Assembly (NCBI RefSeq): GCF_005877005.1
Contig: NZ_SSNH01000003.1
Span: 52,772 to 116,771 of the forward strand
Direction: 5' to 3'
Length of the DNA stretch: 64,000 bases
Origin: Sinomonas susongensis
GTDB taxonomy: Bacteria; Actinomycetota; Actinomycetes; Actinomycetales; Micrococcaceae
Shown here one piece after another: positions 27,943 through 37,957 of this stretch (within the stretch, counting starts at the first letter, position 1; each line of letters opens with the position of its first letter). The notes beneath the pieces are model-generated. The model was not told where the DNA came from and made no database searches. It worked only from the letters and a program-made list of their open reading frames with translations. The position numbers and the translations under genes were made by a program.

Positions 27943-30900
27943 GGTCCACCTCCTGCAGTGGCTCCTGAACTTCCACTGCTACGTTGGGTTCGACGGACCG
28001 CATCGAGTCCGCCACGGTCCAGCCCTCGCCGGTTTGCCCGAAACGCTTCAGCAGGGCGTTCTCGGATGGGGGGCGCCGCTCGTAACGCAGATCTTCCCCG
28101 TCTTCGCGCGCTCTCTTGGCCATGCGATCCCAGGCGCGCAGAAGCGTCCACACCTGATCCCGGACCTCGTCGGCCTCGCGCTTGTCGGCCTGTGCCACCA
28201 GCGCAAGGAAGGAGCCGATGAGCGGGTCGAGCACCGTGCGGAGCCCTCCGTTGTCCAGGTCGAAGCTGCCAGCTGATGCATCCGCGCCGAGCGAAGGAAG
28301 CGAGTGGCGGACGAGAGCGACTAGTGCGCCAGCGAGGGAGCGGTCCCGGGAGGACAGGGACCAAGGCGTAACGCTCGTCGGTTCTACGCTGCGGTACAGC
28401 GCGTCGTGATAGCTGCGGAATGTCTCGAAGTGTGATCGGTCGCGGGCGCGGTTGGAACGGAACAGGGTGACGATGACTCCCTTGACCTTACCGCGGCCGA
28501 CCCGGCTGGTGGCCTGGATGTATTCGGCTGTCGTCTTCGGCTGGCCGACCATGAGCATCAGGGCGAGACGCTGCACGTCGATTCCGACTGAGAGCATGTT
28601 CGAGGACAGCACGGCGTCGATGGCCAGGTCCGATTGGTCGGCGCTGGCGCGAAGGGCTCGCAGATCCTTGGGAAGTTCTTCGGGGCCGCGGCGGCTCGTC
28701 AGCTCGAGTATCGCTTCGGCTCGCAGCGGCCGTTGAACTAGGCCGAGACGATCGGCGCGTGCCTCCAATCTCGCGTCGATGTCGTCGAGCAGCAGCGCTC
28801 CGCTGCGCCCAAGCTCGCGAAGGCTGTTGTGGTACATAACGAGGGTCCAATAAGGGTCCAGACGGTGATCGACCCCGGGGCATGCCGCTACAGTGTGGGG
28901 AATCTCGAGCAGCGGCGCCGTCGCCGCGACGAGTGCTGATGCCTGCGACACGCTCTGCGGCATGAGACCGATGTAGAGACGTCCTTCTCCACTTTCGACT
29001 GGACGCGAGAAGAAGGTCGTGTCTCCGTCCAGCCCGGCTGGCGGGTACAGGGCCACCTTTCGTCCGTACAGGCCCCGAACCTGGTCCTCGGAGGCTCGGA
29101 TCGTCGCAGTGGACGCGACGATCTTTGGCTGCGTCCCGGACCGTCTCAGCAGCAGTTGGATGACCGCATCGAAGACTGCGACTGTGGTGCCGAGCGGGCC
29201 CGAGAGCAGGTGCAGCTCGTCCTGGATGATCAGCGACGGCTGCTTGAAGATCGTGTCGATGCCGAGGAGCCTCCCAGCCCGCTGGTTGAACTGGAGACGG
29301 GCGAATTTGTCGACCGTTGCGAGCAGGATCGTCGGCGGTGCATCGTAAAGGACCTCGTCCACCACCGACATCGGGAGCTCGCGTCGGGAGAACTCGCAAC
29401 GGTTGTTGGTGCACGTGAAGATGACGTCGTTCCCGACGAGTTGAGCGCCGTAGGCGCTGCGCGTGTCCCGGTGCCGGGGAACCAGCTCTGTTAGGCACCA
29501 TGGGCACTCGGTCACCTGAAACTCGTTGGCGTCCTGGGGGCTGCGGGCCTTGTACAGCCGTTCCAGCGCGTGTTTCGCATCAGCGCGGGTGCCCGGGGTG
29601 GCCTCGTTGCCGACCCAGAGTCCGATCGTGAATGGGGCCATGCCCTTCACTCGAGGATCTTCTGCGCGCAGCAGCTCCATGGCGCACACGAGGGATGCGG
29701 CGCGCTGGAACTGCTGAGAAGTGAGGAGGCGGAGCGTGTACCTGGTGATCACGGCGGTCCCGCCTCCGGCGGTTCCGTGGGCAAGTCGTCTGCGGAAGAT
29801 CTCGATCGCGGCAAGGCCCAGGTACGCCTCCGTCTTGCCCCCTCCGGTCGGGAACCAGATGAGATCGACGAGCTCCCGCGCCGGATCCAATTCACTCACG
29901 GTGGAGGACAGTGCGGTGAGGACGAATCCGAGCTGAAACGGCCGCCAGGCGGGCTCCGCATCGGCCTCTTGCCGGCCCAACGCGGCCTGACGCATCTGAA
30001 GGCGCATCGCGGTCATTCCGAGCGCGAATGCCCTCTTGAGCTGACCGTGCTCATCCGATGAAAGGAGGTGGACGCCGGCTCGCATGCGTTCGGCGGCCTC
30101 CAGCGATCGGGAGGCGATGTTCTGGGCGTCTTCGCCGAGGGATTTTGCCGTGCTCTCTTGAAGCTTCGCCCAGGCCTCGTAGCCGTCGACGAAGGACTCG
30201 AGTGCGGGCACGACGTCGCCCGCGGCGTCTTCAATGGAGGCGAGAAACGCAAGGTCGAGCGCTCGTGAGGCAGCCGATCCCTCGGCCAGGCCGGTCGTCT
30301 CGATCGCTGGCACCACGAATGCCGGCACCGGATCGAGGTAGACCCGTCTGCACTCGCCTCCGCCGCTGCTGTCCCAGCCAGCGGCCATCCCGTGCCCGAC
30401 GGCGTAGACCTTGCGGTCTCGATAACGGAGCCGAAGCTCCCGCGATTCCGGGTCGACATCGATCGAGCGCGTCATGTCGTATTCGAGGAAACGTGCCCCT
30501 TCTGCCGGTCGCACCGAGAGTCCGACCTGGAAGATCATCCGGGCTATGTCGTCCCGATCGTCTCCGGTCGACTCGCTCCGGACGCGGACGTGCACTGTGA
30601 CCAGGAAGGACGAGCGGTAGGGTCTCCACCGCGATCCGATCTCGACCGGTACCTCACCGAGCTTCAGCTGTCGGTGCGGCGAGTCGTGGCTCAGCTCGAT
30701 GTCCCTCATGGAATGGCCTGCGCGGCTCCAGCGCGGCGGCCCGTCGTCGACGACCGGCGTGTAGGTGCCAGCGTTGAACTCGCACACGACTGACGGAGAG
30801 TCGGTCACGAAGGAGATCGCGGCCGAGGACGGCCTCCAGTCTTCGGCAAGGGGCGGCGCAGCGTCTTCCTCCTCGAGCTCGCCCACCTCGACGTCGGCCG

Positions 30901-31105
30901 CGATGAAGTCGGGCGACTCCGGGTCCTCGGCTGGGGAGTCGGCGTGCGTTGCCGCGGCATCGTTCTGGGGGAACAGCATGCCCACGGCGTATTGGAGCGA
31001 GGGGCGGTTGATGAGCGTCTCGTTCTCGCCCTGTTCGGGTCCGATGTAGGCGGCTCGGAGGTGCTCGAGAGCAGCCTGCTGGGATGGTGTGAGCGTCATC
31101 GTCAT
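27923..31105 (-). CDS. drmA: DISARM DrmA-like helicase
   Basis: 1060 aa SF2-type helicase. After a ~400-residue N-terminal domain come Walker A FPTGGGKTEAYLGL near residue 415, motif II IIQDELHLLSGPLG near 623 and the C-terminal helicase region with VGRGKVKGVIVTLFRSNRAR near 875. The substitution of DELH for DEAH and the FETFRSYHDALYRSVEPTSV segment are typical of DrmA. Size suits the family. It overlaps the NERD gene by 4 bases and drmB by 20, all in one transcript. Confidence 0.9.
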   Translation of the reverse strand: MTMTLTPSQQAALEHLRAAYIGPEQGENETLINRPSLQYAVGMLFPQNDAAATHADSPAEDPESPDFIAADVEVGELEEEDAAPPLAEDWRPSSAAISFVTDSPSVVCEFNAGTYTPVVDDGPPRWSRAGHSMRDIELSHDSPHRQLKLGEVPVEIGSRWRPYRSSFLVTVHVRVRSESTGDDRDDIARMIFQVGLSVRPAEGARFLEYDMTRSIDVDPESRELRLRYRDRKVYAVGHGMAAGWDSSGGGECRRVYLDPVPAFVVPAIETTGLAEGSAASRALDLAFLASIEDAAGDVVPALESFVDGYEAWAKLQESTAKSLGEDAQNIASRSLEAAERMRAGVHLLSSDEHGQLKRAFALGMTAMRLQMRQAALGRQEADAEPAWRPFQLGFVLTALSSTVSELDPARELVDLIWFPTGGGKTEAYLGLAAIEIFRRRLAHGTAGGGTAVITRYTLRLLTSQQFQRAASLVCAMELLRAEDPRVKGMAPFTIGLWVGNEATPGTRADAKHALERLYKARSPQDANEFQVTECPWCLTELVPRHRDTRSAYGAQLVGNDVIFTCTNNRCEFSRRELPMSVVDEVLYDAPPTILLATVDKFARLQFNQRAGRLLGIDTIFKQPSLIIQDELHLLSGPLGTTVAVFDAVIQLLLRRSGTQPKIVASTATIRASEDQVRGLYGRKVALYPPAGLDGDTTFFSRPVESGEGRLYIGLMPQSVSQASALVAATAPLLEIPHTVAACPGVDHRLDPYWTLVMYHNSLRELGRSGALLLDDIDARLEARADRLGLVQRPLRAEAILELTSRRGPEELPKDLRALRASADQSDLAIDAVLSSNMLSVGIDVQRLALMLMVGQPKTTAEYIQATSRVGRGKVKGVIVTLFRSNRARDRSHFETFRSYHDALYRSVEPTSVTPWSLSSRDRSLAGALVALVRHSLPSLGADASAGSFDLDNGGLRTVLDPLIGSFLALVAQADKREADEVRDQVWTLLRAWDRMAKRAREDGEDLRYERRPPSENALLKRFGQTGEGWTVADSMRSVEPNVAVEVQEPLQEVDRAEDPA

Positions 31106-32631
31106 CTTCCCGTCTTCCGAGCCAGAGTCAGGAGTTGCTTCTTGTCGGCGTTGTCTGCGACGATGTGGAGCGAGACCCGGGCCCTTGTCACGGCGACATA
31201 GAAGGCCGCGAGGGAGCGGTCGTCGAATTCCGGCGGAAGACCGCAGACGATCACGTGGTCAGCCTCGAGACCCTTAGCATTTCTCGGGCTCAGGACCCGG
31301 ACTCCGTCGTGGATTTCATCGACACTCTGCTCTGAGGCCACGGGGACGATCCAGATGTCCTGGGTACGCACGCCCTCGGAGACGAACCGCTTGGCGACGC
31401 TGAGCGCCTCGGAAACACCTGCTTCCTTGTCGCTCCACTGCCATTGGACGCGTTCTCCGTTCACGATACCGGGGTCGCCGACGTCTGCCCCCAGATATTC
31501 CTGCACCATGTGCACGATCGCCTTCGTGTTGCGCACGTTGAGGCTGAGGTCGTAGGTGAATGCTTCGGCTTCGACGAGTTCAAAGACCTCCTCGTCGAAT
31601 CGGCCGTCGACATGGGCCTGGTTGTTCGGATCGACGAACATCCGCCAGCGACCTGCGTTCATGCCGCCGACAACGAGTCCATCGAGGATGTCCATCGCCT
31701 CGGCGGACATGAGGTCCTGTGCCTCGTCGACGAGCAGGACATCGTATGGCTGGTCCACTTGCAGGTCCTCGAATGCGATTACGTCGATGCTGCGGCCAGC
31801 GACCCTGGGCCGAAAGAACTCGCGCAGACGGGGTGATCGGAAGGTGATAAGCACCGTTCGTCCTGCGCCAGCTTCCTGCTTGGCTGCCTCGGCCAGCACG
31901 AGCGACTTTCCGGTGCCGGCGCCTCCGCGGACCATGATGCGCGGATTGCGGGCCAGGCCGGCGAGTACGCGGGCCTGGCCGTCGGTGGCGCGGTTCTGTT
32001 CGTCGAGGATGGCGCCGCGTTGTGCATCGATGATCGGCATCCGCGAGAATTCTCCGAAGAGCCGGGAGCGTAGTTCGCGAGCGGTGGCGAATCGCTCGGT
32101 CTTCGATGGCTTCTGGGCGCCCTGGGCCACGGTGCTGATAGAGGCGGCGAGGCCTGCAGATGTCATTGATGCGGCAGCAAGCCAGTGGCTGGACTTCCAC
32201 TCGGGCGACGAAGGCGGAGCGTCGATACTAGGCGTGATCACAATGGCCTCGCTTGCAAACCAGCCGACGCCCTCCTCTCTGAGGATGGTCCGAAGTGCGA
32301 ACATGGCTGACCTTGCCTGTTCCATCGGTGAAGATGGCAGCTTGTGCGTGTCCCGGTTCCGGTCGACCGTGTACCAGACGCCCTCATGCTTCATCACTCC
32401 GCCACCCTTCACCTCAACGACGATGACCACGCCTTTCCACAGGATGACGAAGTCCGCCTCCGCCATCTGCTTGTACGCATGGGAACGGACCTTCACCGAG
32501 TGGAAGGCAACGGCATCTGCGTCTGGGATCGTCGCGAGGAGCCGTGCAACGGCACGCTCGGCATCACTCTGGGCCGACTTCTCGATGTCGGGGAGGTCTG
32601 GGCACAGAATCACGACCGCTGCTCCTGCCAC
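31102..32631 (-). CDS. NERD nuclease - SF1 helicase fusion in the DISARM-like operon
   Basis: 509 aa. Residues ~20-135 are a NERD (nuclease-related) domain with the expected acidic core: ADFVIL near 60 and VVIVVEVKGG near 70, i.e. the D...ExK pattern. The helicase part has Walker A GGAGTGKSLVLAE near 237, Walker B LLVDEAQDLMSAEA near 300, and motifs V-VI GLEADHVIVCGLPPE / FYVAVTRARVSL near 465-490. It could supply the nuclease step that DrmC (phospholipase D fold) supplies in classical DISARM; that is inference. It overlaps both neighbours. Confidence 0.88.
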   Translation of the reverse strand: MAGAAVVILCPDLPDIEKSAQSDAERAVARLLATIPDADAVAFHSVKVRSHAYKQMAEADFVILWKGVVIVVEVKGGGVMKHEGVWYTVDRNRDTHKLPSSPMEQARSAMFALRTILREEGVGWFASEAIVITPSIDAPPSSPEWKSSHWLAAASMTSAGLAASISTVAQGAQKPSKTERFATARELRSRLFGEFSRMPIIDAQRGAILDEQNRATDGQARVLAGLARNPRIMVRGGAGTGKSLVLAEAAKQEAGAGRTVLITFRSPRLREFFRPRVAGRSIDVIAFEDLQVDQPYDVLLVDEAQDLMSAEAMDILDGLVVGGMNAGRWRMFVDPNNQAHVDGRFDEEVFELVEAEAFTYDLSLNVRNTKAIVHMVQEYLGADVGDPGIVNGERVQWQWSDKEAGVSEALSVAKRFVSEGVRTQDIWIVPVASEQSVDEIHDGVRVLSPRNAKGLEADHVIVCGLPPEFDDRSLAAFYVAVTRARVSLHIVADNADKKQLLTLARKTGR

Positions 32632-35600
32632 AGCTCCTCATACTCTCGGAAGCCGAGCAGGTTGTTGATGTCCGAGCTGCCGAAGTTGTCGGCCATGTCA
32701 ACGATCAGGCACTCCTCCTTGCCGCCGTTCGCTGGCCCCCGCAGACCACGCCCGGCCATCTGGATGTAGGCGTTCGGGCTGAAGGTCGGGCGCGCGATGT
32801 AAAGAGCCCGTACCCCGGGGGCGTCGAAGCCTTGGATCAGCAGATCGCAGTTGGCCAAGACCTTGGTCCGCCCGGACTTGAAGGAATCGATGACGTCCCG
32901 TCGCTCCTGGCGTCCAGTCTGTCCGCTGACGGAACTGGCCTCGATGCCCCGGTAGCGCAGGGTCGCTGCGAGGACCTGGGCCGAGAGGACGTTCGGCGTA
33001 AACACCAGAACCGGCCAGTCAGGATCAAGCCTGAGGATGCTGTCCACCAGGATTCGCGTGCGGGCGTGGTTCGTTGCGACGCGGTCGAGCACGGCCGCGT
33101 CGATCCTGCGCTGTTTCTCGGCCTGCGCCCGCTCTGACGGAGTCATGCTGACCTCGACTCCTTGGAGCACCTCATGCTTTACGCGTGCCAGCACTCCCCG
33201 GGAAACCAGTTCCGCATACGGGTTCTCCTCGAACGCAGAGAGCTTGCGACGCCCGAAGCGGGCCGCCAGGGCGTCTGTTGCCTGCACCGATTTCCCCTTG
33301 AAGGGTGTCGCGGAGAGTCCGACCAAGGGCCGCTGCCAGTTGCGGCCGTCGACGCCGAGCCACGAGAGGAGCCGGGTGTAACGGGTTGAAGTGCCCGCCA
33401 CGTGGCCCTCGTCGACGAAAACCGCGCTGGCTGCGCTCAGCCACTCGTACTCGGCGTTGGCGAGGATTGCCTCCAGCTTGGCGTCCGTGGCCACGATGAC
33501 GCTGAAGTCTGTGTCGGGCTGATGCACTTCATTGTTCTCCCAGAGACGCCCGACGGTCAGTGGTCGCTCGTCGCCGAGTCCGCGCCAGACTTCGCTGAAG
33601 GTCTGCACTGCCTGCTCGCACAGCTCCTGTGACTGGGCGATCCACAGCACGGCGCCGCGAAGCAGTCCGTCGATGAACAGCTGGAGCACTGTCTGGGTGG
33701 CCACCCGAGTCTTGCCTGCGCCTGTGGGCAGCTCCACCATCGCCTTCGCGCGTCGTCCGTCGGCGCCCATTTCGACCAGCACCTCGCGCATTTGGCGGCT
33801 AATGTCGGCTTGGTAGTCGTGCAAGGGGCTGAGGATGGTGGCGCCGGGAACGATGAACTCCGGATCCTGATGCTGGGCGCGCTGTCCTGCGTATTCCGCG
33901 CCGAACCCCATCCGGCGCAGCCAGGAGATGGTCGCAGCCCCACCGGCCCATTGGCCCGGCACATCGCTGAACCCCAGCCGCCTGAACGATTCCGATAGCA
34001 GCTTGAGGGAGTCCTTGCCGTAGACGGTGAGAAACAGCTCGGCGACAGACGTAGAGGCCGTGACCGGCCCCTGTGCCTGAAGGCCCTGCCAGAGTCCCTT
34101 TGGGAGGGCATCACGCAGGTCGTCATCGCCAAAGTAGACGCTGAGACGATCAGCGTCAGACTGTGCTGCGATGGCTTCCTGGCGCAGTTGTTCGAGCTGG
34201 TAGCTGAGACCTGTCTGCAGGACTCGTTCGATATCGGACTTGGAAAAGCCCATATCGAACGCTTCGCTGACGATGGCAAGGGTTCGATGCAGGTCGACAG
34301 AGTTGCTGACGATCAGTGCTGCCCCGTCTCGTTGCCACTCGCGGGACTGATCTTCTACGCCGTCTTTGGTGGTAACCCGTTTGGTGATTGAGGCGGCACG
34401 AGCGATTGTCGCTGCCGTCAGGGCGGGCGCTTGGGCGACCGAGCGCAGCCCCGTGAACACGTCAAGGACTCGCTCCGATTCCTGCTGGCCGTCGATGAGG
34501 ATTGAGAAGGCGAAGCTATCCTCGAACCGCAGGCACCCGACGCGCTCTACCAGTTCCTTCGCCTCGTCCTCGGTTGCCCGGAGATATGCACGCTGATGCT
34601 GGGCGAGATAGTCCCGCTGCTCGTCTGTAACGGCGACGTAGACATTCTTCGTCGACTGTGCCTCAAGGACTCGGCCCACACGCGCAGGAACTTTCGGCGG
34701 CTGGCCTTGCGGATAGGCAAGCGGGGTCGCTGCAAGGATGAAGTCCACCAGGAACGCGTCGCTGATGTTCGGCGGCAGGATCTCGACGGAGAATGCGTCG
34801 CGCAGCACCTCGCGCGGAATCCGATCGAGCGAATCCGGCATGTCGAGGGTATCGACGATGCTCCTCGGGCCGGTGAATAGCGGAAGAAAGTCGCGGTACT
34901 GCACCAGCGATGGGGCGACGACCTGGTCAAGCTGTCGATAGCCTTGACTGGTACTGAGTAGTCCGGCCTGTTCCACTGCCCAACGGACGGGTGACTTGAC
35001 GCGGTAAGTGACGCCCGTCGAGGAGTCTTCGCAGTCCCAAGGTGCGTCGCCGAACTCCAGGAGCCCCCGCGTCCAGGCCTCCCGCGTCGCTTCCGAGGCC
35101 TTGGCGTCTCGAAGCATGAGCAGAATCGAGAAGGGACCCGGAGATGAGCTCTTGCTCGGATACAGGGAAACGGCTTCGACGGGCCTATCGCCGGGCGTCA
35201 GGTGCGAGTTGACTTCAGCTAGCACCCAATCGCGGTACTCGTCGGCGGCAAGCTCATCCTCGAATGAGAAATCCGGCCTCGGCGCCTCGATCACCCCGAG
35301 CAAATGCGCCACCGCCGGCATACAGCGGTGACGATCGAGCAGGACGCCGCCGTCCGCGTCTGGGAGTGACTCGTCAAGATCGACCACCTGCTGCGGCCAC
35401 GCCCAGCCACCATCACGCGTAGGAACGAGGACAGCGGAATGGGGGTGGGCCCGGATCACCTCGGCAGCCTCGCGCTGGCTCACGTCGAGCACGGCATCCC
35501 AGAAACGGCTCTGGAGCTCCAAATCGGTGGCGGTCAGCTGCGCGATCCGCGCATGAAGGATCGCCACCGGACCGAGGTCACGGAAGCCAGCTTCCCGTAG

Positions 35601-37343
35601 CAGTTTCTCAGTGTCCGGACTCGCAAGGAATTCCGGATTAACGAAGACAGCCCCCTCGACCTCGAGATCGTCCGCCTGCTCAAGGAAGACGAAGTTCGCG
35701 TCGTGCAGGGACTTGAGTCCGTCACTGGTCGGGATGACCCTTGCCTGCTGCATCTCGGATTTGTTGCGGTGGTTCATCACGAACTTGAGTGCATCTGCCG
35801 ATGACGTGACGTCCTCGCCATCGGCCCACTCACGCAGCCACGAAAGGATTCCGCGCTTCGGGATGGCCTCGAGAGCCCGCTTCATGTCGCGGCTATCTTC
35901 CTCGAGGATCTCCCTGTTCGCACTTACTGCGAAGAGCTGGCGGAGACGCAGGAAACGCTGGGAAGAGCTGTAGCACCGCCAGTGGGGGACATTTCTCTCG
36001 GTGTTGGGGGACTTGATCCAGGCGTGGTGAACGCTTTCCTCGACTTGGTACTCGGCCTGCGCCGCGAAGTCTAGGGGCAGCAGCTCCGCCGCTGCGCTGA
36101 GCTCACCTTCACCGTTGGGGATCAGCGGCGTGTTCACGGCCAGCCTCGGAACAAGGGCACACAGAACCGTGTCGCCAAACGAGCGCACCTCTTGACCACG
36201 CGCAGGGAGGTAATCGAGGTGAGCAGCAGGATCTCCAGGGCTGCTGACACCCGGGAGCAGGTCGACGAACACCTCGGCCAGCGTTGCGAGGATCTCCCGG
36301 TTGTAGTCATTGCGCAGCAGGGTCGTACGGTCGTCGTTGACGCTCCAGGGCGCATTGAACAGCCCTGAGGCCGAAGTCTCGTCCTGAAGGGGGAAGTACG
36401 ACCAGAACTTTCCGACACGCTGTCTGGCGTAGCGTGCCGGAATGGCGACTGTAACTTTTACCTGGTCACGGGAGACGGCTTCGCCTACCTCACGCCGTGC
36501 AGCCGAGGACGGAGTGTGCATTCGCTCCCCAACGATCCACTCATCCCCGGTCCCATCTGGACGCTCGATCCGAAACAGCCCATTTCCGAGATTGCGCGAG
36601 ACATGGTGCGTGTCCAGCTCGCCGTCGCCCAGAACTCGGAGATGAACCTCCCTGACCGCGCCGACAAACAGAAGGAACTCAGATGAGAATGCCTCCATCT
36701 CTCTGCGCAACCGGTCAACGCTTGAGAGCTCCGGGAGCCTGACAATTGTCGTGGCCCATCCCGCAAGCTCGCGAAGAATCGAATCCTCGTCGAGTAGCTT
36801 CTCAGGATCGAGCAGTGTCGCCGTACGCAGGATGGGGAGCCGGCGTCCAGCCACTCCAACGCTGCGGATAGCCTCCTTTGCCCTGTCCGAATTGAACTCG
36901 AAAGAGACCGACCGACTCAGAACCTGCGGGCAGTCGGTGACAGCGAGGACCGACTTGAAGCCGAGTCCGAACCGGCCGATCTCGTCCCCGCGCTTCCCAC
37001 TGAGATAGGCATGCGCGATGGAGGTCAGACCTTTCTTCGAGAACGGACGGCCCGAGTTCGCGCAGTACAAGGTACGGGATTGCGGGTCCAGCACGATCTC
37101 GACTCGACCGACGTCGGAGCCTGCCCAAGACGATGCACCCGCCATCGCATCAGCCGCATTCTGCACCAGCTCCAGCAGCGTGCGGTTCGCGTAACCGCCG
37201 ACGCGAATAGACTCCTCGAGATTCGCATGCTCCCCAATAAGATTCGGGTTCGCTTCATACGACGCGATAGCGCGGTCGAACTGCTCTTCCACCTCCCGGA
37301 CAAGAGCAGGGTCAGCCCCCCACGCCTGTGTCAACTCCGACAT
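32610..37343 (-). CDS. Giant sacsin-type GHKL ATPase - SF2 helicase fusion
   Basis: 1577 aa from the ATG with gggggg six bases upstream (a GTG five codons earlier is possible). The N-terminus is a Bergerat-fold ATPase of the sacsin/HSP90-like kind: LLELVQNAADAMAG near residue 55 and GRFGLGFKSVLAV near 125. A long middle region (~300-1150) has no family I can name. The C-terminal ~400 residues are a DEAD/DEAH-like helicase: ELPTGAGKTRVATQ near 1205, VFVDEGHVAG near 1310 and IQMAGRGLRGP near 1540. It is the first gene of the operon and takes the place of drmE. Such ATPase-helicase fusions occur in defence islands; its exact task is unknown. Confidence 0.85.
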   Translation of the reverse strand: MSELTQAWGADPALVREVEEQFDRAIASYEANPNLIGEHANLEESIRVGGYANRTLLELVQNAADAMAGASSWAGSDVGRVEIVLDPQSRTLYCANSGRPFSKKGLTSIAHAYLSGKRGDEIGRFGLGFKSVLAVTDCPQVLSRSVSFEFNSDRAKEAIRSVGVAGRRLPILRTATLLDPEKLLDEDSILRELAGWATTIVRLPELSSVDRLRREMEAFSSEFLLFVGAVREVHLRVLGDGELDTHHVSRNLGNGLFRIERPDGTGDEWIVGERMHTPSSAARREVGEAVSRDQVKVTVAIPARYARQRVGKFWSYFPLQDETSASGLFNAPWSVNDDRTTLLRNDYNREILATLAEVFVDLLPGVSSPGDPAAHLDYLPARGQEVRSFGDTVLCALVPRLAVNTPLIPNGEGELSAAAELLPLDFAAQAEYQVEESVHHAWIKSPNTERNVPHWRCYSSSQRFLRLRQLFAVSANREILEEDSRDMKRALEAIPKRGILSWLREWADGEDVTSSADALKFVMNHRNKSEMQQARVIPTSDGLKSLHDANFVFLEQADDLEVEGAVFVNPEFLASPDTEKLLREAGFRDLGPVAILHARIAQLTATDLELQSRFWDAVLDVSQREAAEVIRAHPHSAVLVPTRDGGWAWPQQVVDLDESLPDADGGVLLDRHRCMPAVAHLLGVIEAPRPDFSFEDELAADEYRDWVLAEVNSHLTPGDRPVEAVSLYPSKSSSPGPFSILLMLRDAKASEATREAWTRGLLEFGDAPWDCEDSSTGVTYRVKSPVRWAVEQAGLLSTSQGYRQLDQVVAPSLVQYRDFLPLFTGPRSIVDTLDMPDSLDRIPREVLRDAFSVEILPPNISDAFLVDFILAATPLAYPQGQPPKVPARVGRVLEAQSTKNVYVAVTDEQRDYLAQHQRAYLRATEDEAKELVERVGCLRFEDSFAFSILIDGQQESERVLDVFTGLRSVAQAPALTAATIARAASITKRVTTKDGVEDQSREWQRDGAALIVSNSVDLHRTLAIVSEAFDMGFSKSDIERVLQTGLSYQLEQLRQEAIAAQSDADRLSVYFGDDDLRDALPKGLWQGLQAQGPVTASTSVAELFLTVYGKDSLKLLSESFRRLGFSDVPGQWAGGAATISWLRRMGFGAEYAGQRAQHQDPEFIVPGATILSPLHDYQADISRQMREVLVEMGADGRRAKAMVELPTGAGKTRVATQTVLQLFIDGLLRGAVLWIAQSQELCEQAVQTFSEVWRGLGDERPLTVGRLWENNEVHQPDTDFSVIVATDAKLEAILANAEYEWLSAASAVFVDEGHVAGTSTRYTRLLSWLGVDGRNWQRPLVGLSATPFKGKSVQATDALAARFGRRKLSAFEENPYAELVSRGVLARVKHEVLQGVEVSMTPSERAQAEKQRRIDAAVLDRVATNHARTRILVDSILRLDPDWPVLVFTPNVLSAQVLAATLRYRGIEASSVSGQTGRQERRDVIDSFKSGRTKVLANCDLLIQGFDAPGVRALYIARPTFSPNAYIQMAGRGLRGPANGGKEECLIVDMADNFGSSDINNLLGFREYEELWQEQRS

Positions 37344-37570
37344 GAATTGTCCCCCCACGCTGTCTCAAGATACATCTATGACGGAGACTATCGACCCTCT
37401 TGGTCATCTGGACAGATGCCTCAGGGGCGTGTTTCCCTCCTTGGCGGCGTGTTGGAGCGCGCAAATTAATGCAAGAGCGGAGTACTCGCCATCGGGAGTA
37501 CGACTGGATGCACGGTTCCCTCACGGAGGTTTACGCGGATCCCGATGTTGAACCTTGCAGGCCTCGGTTA

Positions 37571-37633
37571 CCCCATGCCCTACGCCTCGACACGGATGGA
37601 CGATGCAGTCCGATGCACACGAGGAGGAGACCG
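37571..37633 (+). repeat. Degenerate copy of the lacI promoter/operator region
   Basis: Aligns with 38869-38938 upstream of the intact lacI: both share cccatgcc-tac, a degenerated operator (ctcgacacggatggac against ctcgatacgcatcgac) and gcacacgaggagg before the ATG. Confidence 0.7.
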
Positions 37634-37811
37634 ATGCCGACCAGCAAGGACGTGGCCCGTTCGGAGGGAGTCTCGTAGAGCACCGGCTCGTACGTGATGA
37701 GCGGCTGGCTCTCCGGGTCCGAGAAGACCCACAAGCGCGGCGAGCCGTCATCCCTTCGAGGTTGCCAGCCAGGACTCGTCGTCATGGCCTTCAACAATCT
37801 GGGCATCCTCC
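37634..37811 (+). pseudogene. Decayed lacI-family regulator copy
   Basis: Begins MPTSKDVARSEGVS and then hits a stop where the intact gene at 38939 has Gln in GVSQSTVSYVMSG. Without the stop the frame continues STGSYVMSG...SEKTHKR, matching the intact helix-turn-helix. From about 37764 (gccagccaggac) it matches bases near 39683-39733 of lacI instead, so roughly 600 internal bases are deleted. It is a duplicated and internally deleted copy of the regulator located 1.3 kb downstream. The rest of 37344-37957 shows no gene. Confidence 0.8.
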
Positions 37812-37957
37812 CTCCGCGAATCAATGCGTGTCGCTCAAGAAGTTCGCGATCCAGAAAGCTGTATATTTCCTGTGAGCAGCGGTGTGCAGTCTACGCCCGT
37901 CTGTTCCAGCCGATTCGTCGTCCACGCTCGAGCGCGGCGCTGCTTGTATGGGGGTAA

